DNA of 64,000 nucleotides from Flavobacterium glaciei (GTDB taxonomy: Bacteria; Bacteroidota; Bacteroidia; Flavobacteriales; Flavobacteriaceae): the NCBI RefSeq assembly GCF_003350545.1, contig NZ_QQBA01000001.1:124001-188000 (forward strand). The letters are read 5' to 3'. Numbering within the stretch: position 1 is the first letter of the stretch; each line of letters opens with the position of its first letter. Of this stretch, positions 63,500 through 64,000 are shown piece after piece. The translations under genes and the position numbers were made by a program. The notes under the pieces are model-generated. The model saw only the letters and a program-made list of their open reading frames with translations, ran no database searches and was not told the DNA's origin.

Positions 63500-63529
63500 A
63501 CTCGGAGTATGCCAACTCCGAGTTTTTTG
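63500..63529 (+). terminator. Terminator after the receptor remnant
   Basis: ACTCGGAGT (63500-63508) pairs perfectly with 63515-63523 across ATGCCA, followed by T6. It lies between the remnant and convergent cutC, 12 bp from the cutC stop. Confidence 0.82.
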
Positions 63530-63540
63530 ATAAAAAAATA

Positions 63541-64000
63541 TTAAGTAAATATTAAATGGGTTTTCAGCGCTATAATTTCCTCTGGATTTGCTAGTTCGCC
63601 TGTATCATTAATTGCGGAAGAATGATAACAAATAGCTCTTGTTTTTTCTTTTAATAATTTAATATTTGTTGAACGCAAACCACCACCCGGCATAATTACA
63701 ATCCTATCATTTGCCTTTTCTACTAATGTTGCTAAAACATCGATACCGTCAACTGCATTAGATTCTTTTCCAGATGTCAAAATAGTTTTAAAACCGCATT
63801 CGATAAGCGATTCAAGTGCTTGAAATTTATTTTTCACACTATCAAAAGCACGATGAAAAGTACATGGAAGCGGATTTGCCAAAGCTACTAATTCCGTATT
63901 TTGTTGTACATTAATACAACCATCTTCATTTAAAATTCCAAAAACAAAACCATTTACCTGAAGTTTTTTGAACGACAAGATTTCTGATTTCATTTGATCA
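63541..64000 (-). CDS. cutC: Copper homeostasis protein CutC, C-terminal part (5' end outside window)
   Basis: The minus-strand frame stays open to the window edge (two more codons, Asp-Gln, precede the internal Met at 63993), so this is the 3' ~152 codons of the gene. TIM-barrel motifs of CutC are clear: VNGFVFGILNEDGCINV, PCTFHRAFDS, SLIECGFKTILTSGKE and IVIMPGGGLRSTNI. CutC has been linked to copper tolerance, but its enzymatic role is not settled. It is convergent with the receptor remnant. Confidence 0.92.
   Translation of the reverse strand, partial: DQMKSEILSFKKLQVNGFVFGILNEDGCINVQQNTELVALANPLPCTFHRAFDSVKNKFQALESLIECGFKTILTSGKESNAVDGIDVLATLVEKANDRIVIMPGGGLRSTNIKLLKEKTRAICYHSSAINDTGELANPEEIIALKTHLIFT

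Overview
The window looks like a chromosomal segment of a Flavobacterium-like member of the Flavobacteriia (Bacteroidota). The reasons are the AT-rich sequence (about one third G+C by eye), secreted proteins ending in type A sorting domains of the type IX secretion system (T9SS), Bacteroidota-type promoters (TTG, about 19 bp, TAnnTTTG) and the lineage's familiar gene order parA-parB-DUF5683-dapB-lepB-wbqC. I see no phage, plasmid, CRISPR array, rRNA operon or intact insertion sequence.

Region 1 (1-17.9 kb) is a secretome block. It holds the 3' end of a T9SS protein, a small membrane protein, a T9SS M14 carboxypeptidase, two very large paralogous T9SS surface proteins (2131 and 1655 aa) that share about 850 C-terminal residues, and a small Lys/Cys-rich exported protein. 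Intergenic spacers here are long and AT-rich, and each large gene has its own terminator.

Region 2 (18-23 kb) is a putative envelope-homeostasis cluster: DUF4442 thioesterase-like, DUF4870, PadR regulator, PspC protein and two DUF2807 proteins, then thioredoxin reductase. Region 3 (24-30 kb) has tRNA-Pro(TGG) followed by parA, parB, DUF5683, dapB, lepB and wbqC in one direction. Region 4 (30-36 kb, minus strand) has an EEP nuclease-like membrane protein, two rhomboids, mutL, ribH and a TPR membrane protein. Region 5 (36.4-49 kb, plus strand) is recF, a rhodanese-thioredoxin lipoprotein, DUF2461, two glycosyltransferases, murB, a PaiB-like protein, an ECF sigma factor, TonB, lipA, a GAPDH and a TPR hybrid histidine kinase.

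Region 6 (49-64 kb) holds purine nucleoside phosphorylase and lpxK, Nif3 with a zinc-ribbon-family coiled-coil protein, an alpha/beta hydrolase, rluF, a DUF4173 membrane protein with a winged-helix regulator module, folD, ffh, a lipoprotein, argS and the 3' part of cutC. Two gene remnants lie here: a CorA-like C-terminus next to folD and a 5'-truncated TonB-dependent receptor next to argS.

Most genes are ordinary housekeeping. The points most worth a second look are: (i) the unnamed ~545-residue module shared by the two giant T9SS proteins; (ii) a matching palindrome, ACTTTG-N5-CAAAGT, upstream of both the DUF4173 gene and the operon encoding the adjacent winged-helix regulator; (iii) family members with eroded metal or catalytic motifs (a zinc-ribbon protein without cysteines, MutL without an intact endonuclease motif, Nif3 with one ligand His changed); (iv) small dispersed hairpin repeats in the intergenic DNA, including a GC-rich piece that appears to sit in frame inside lipA.
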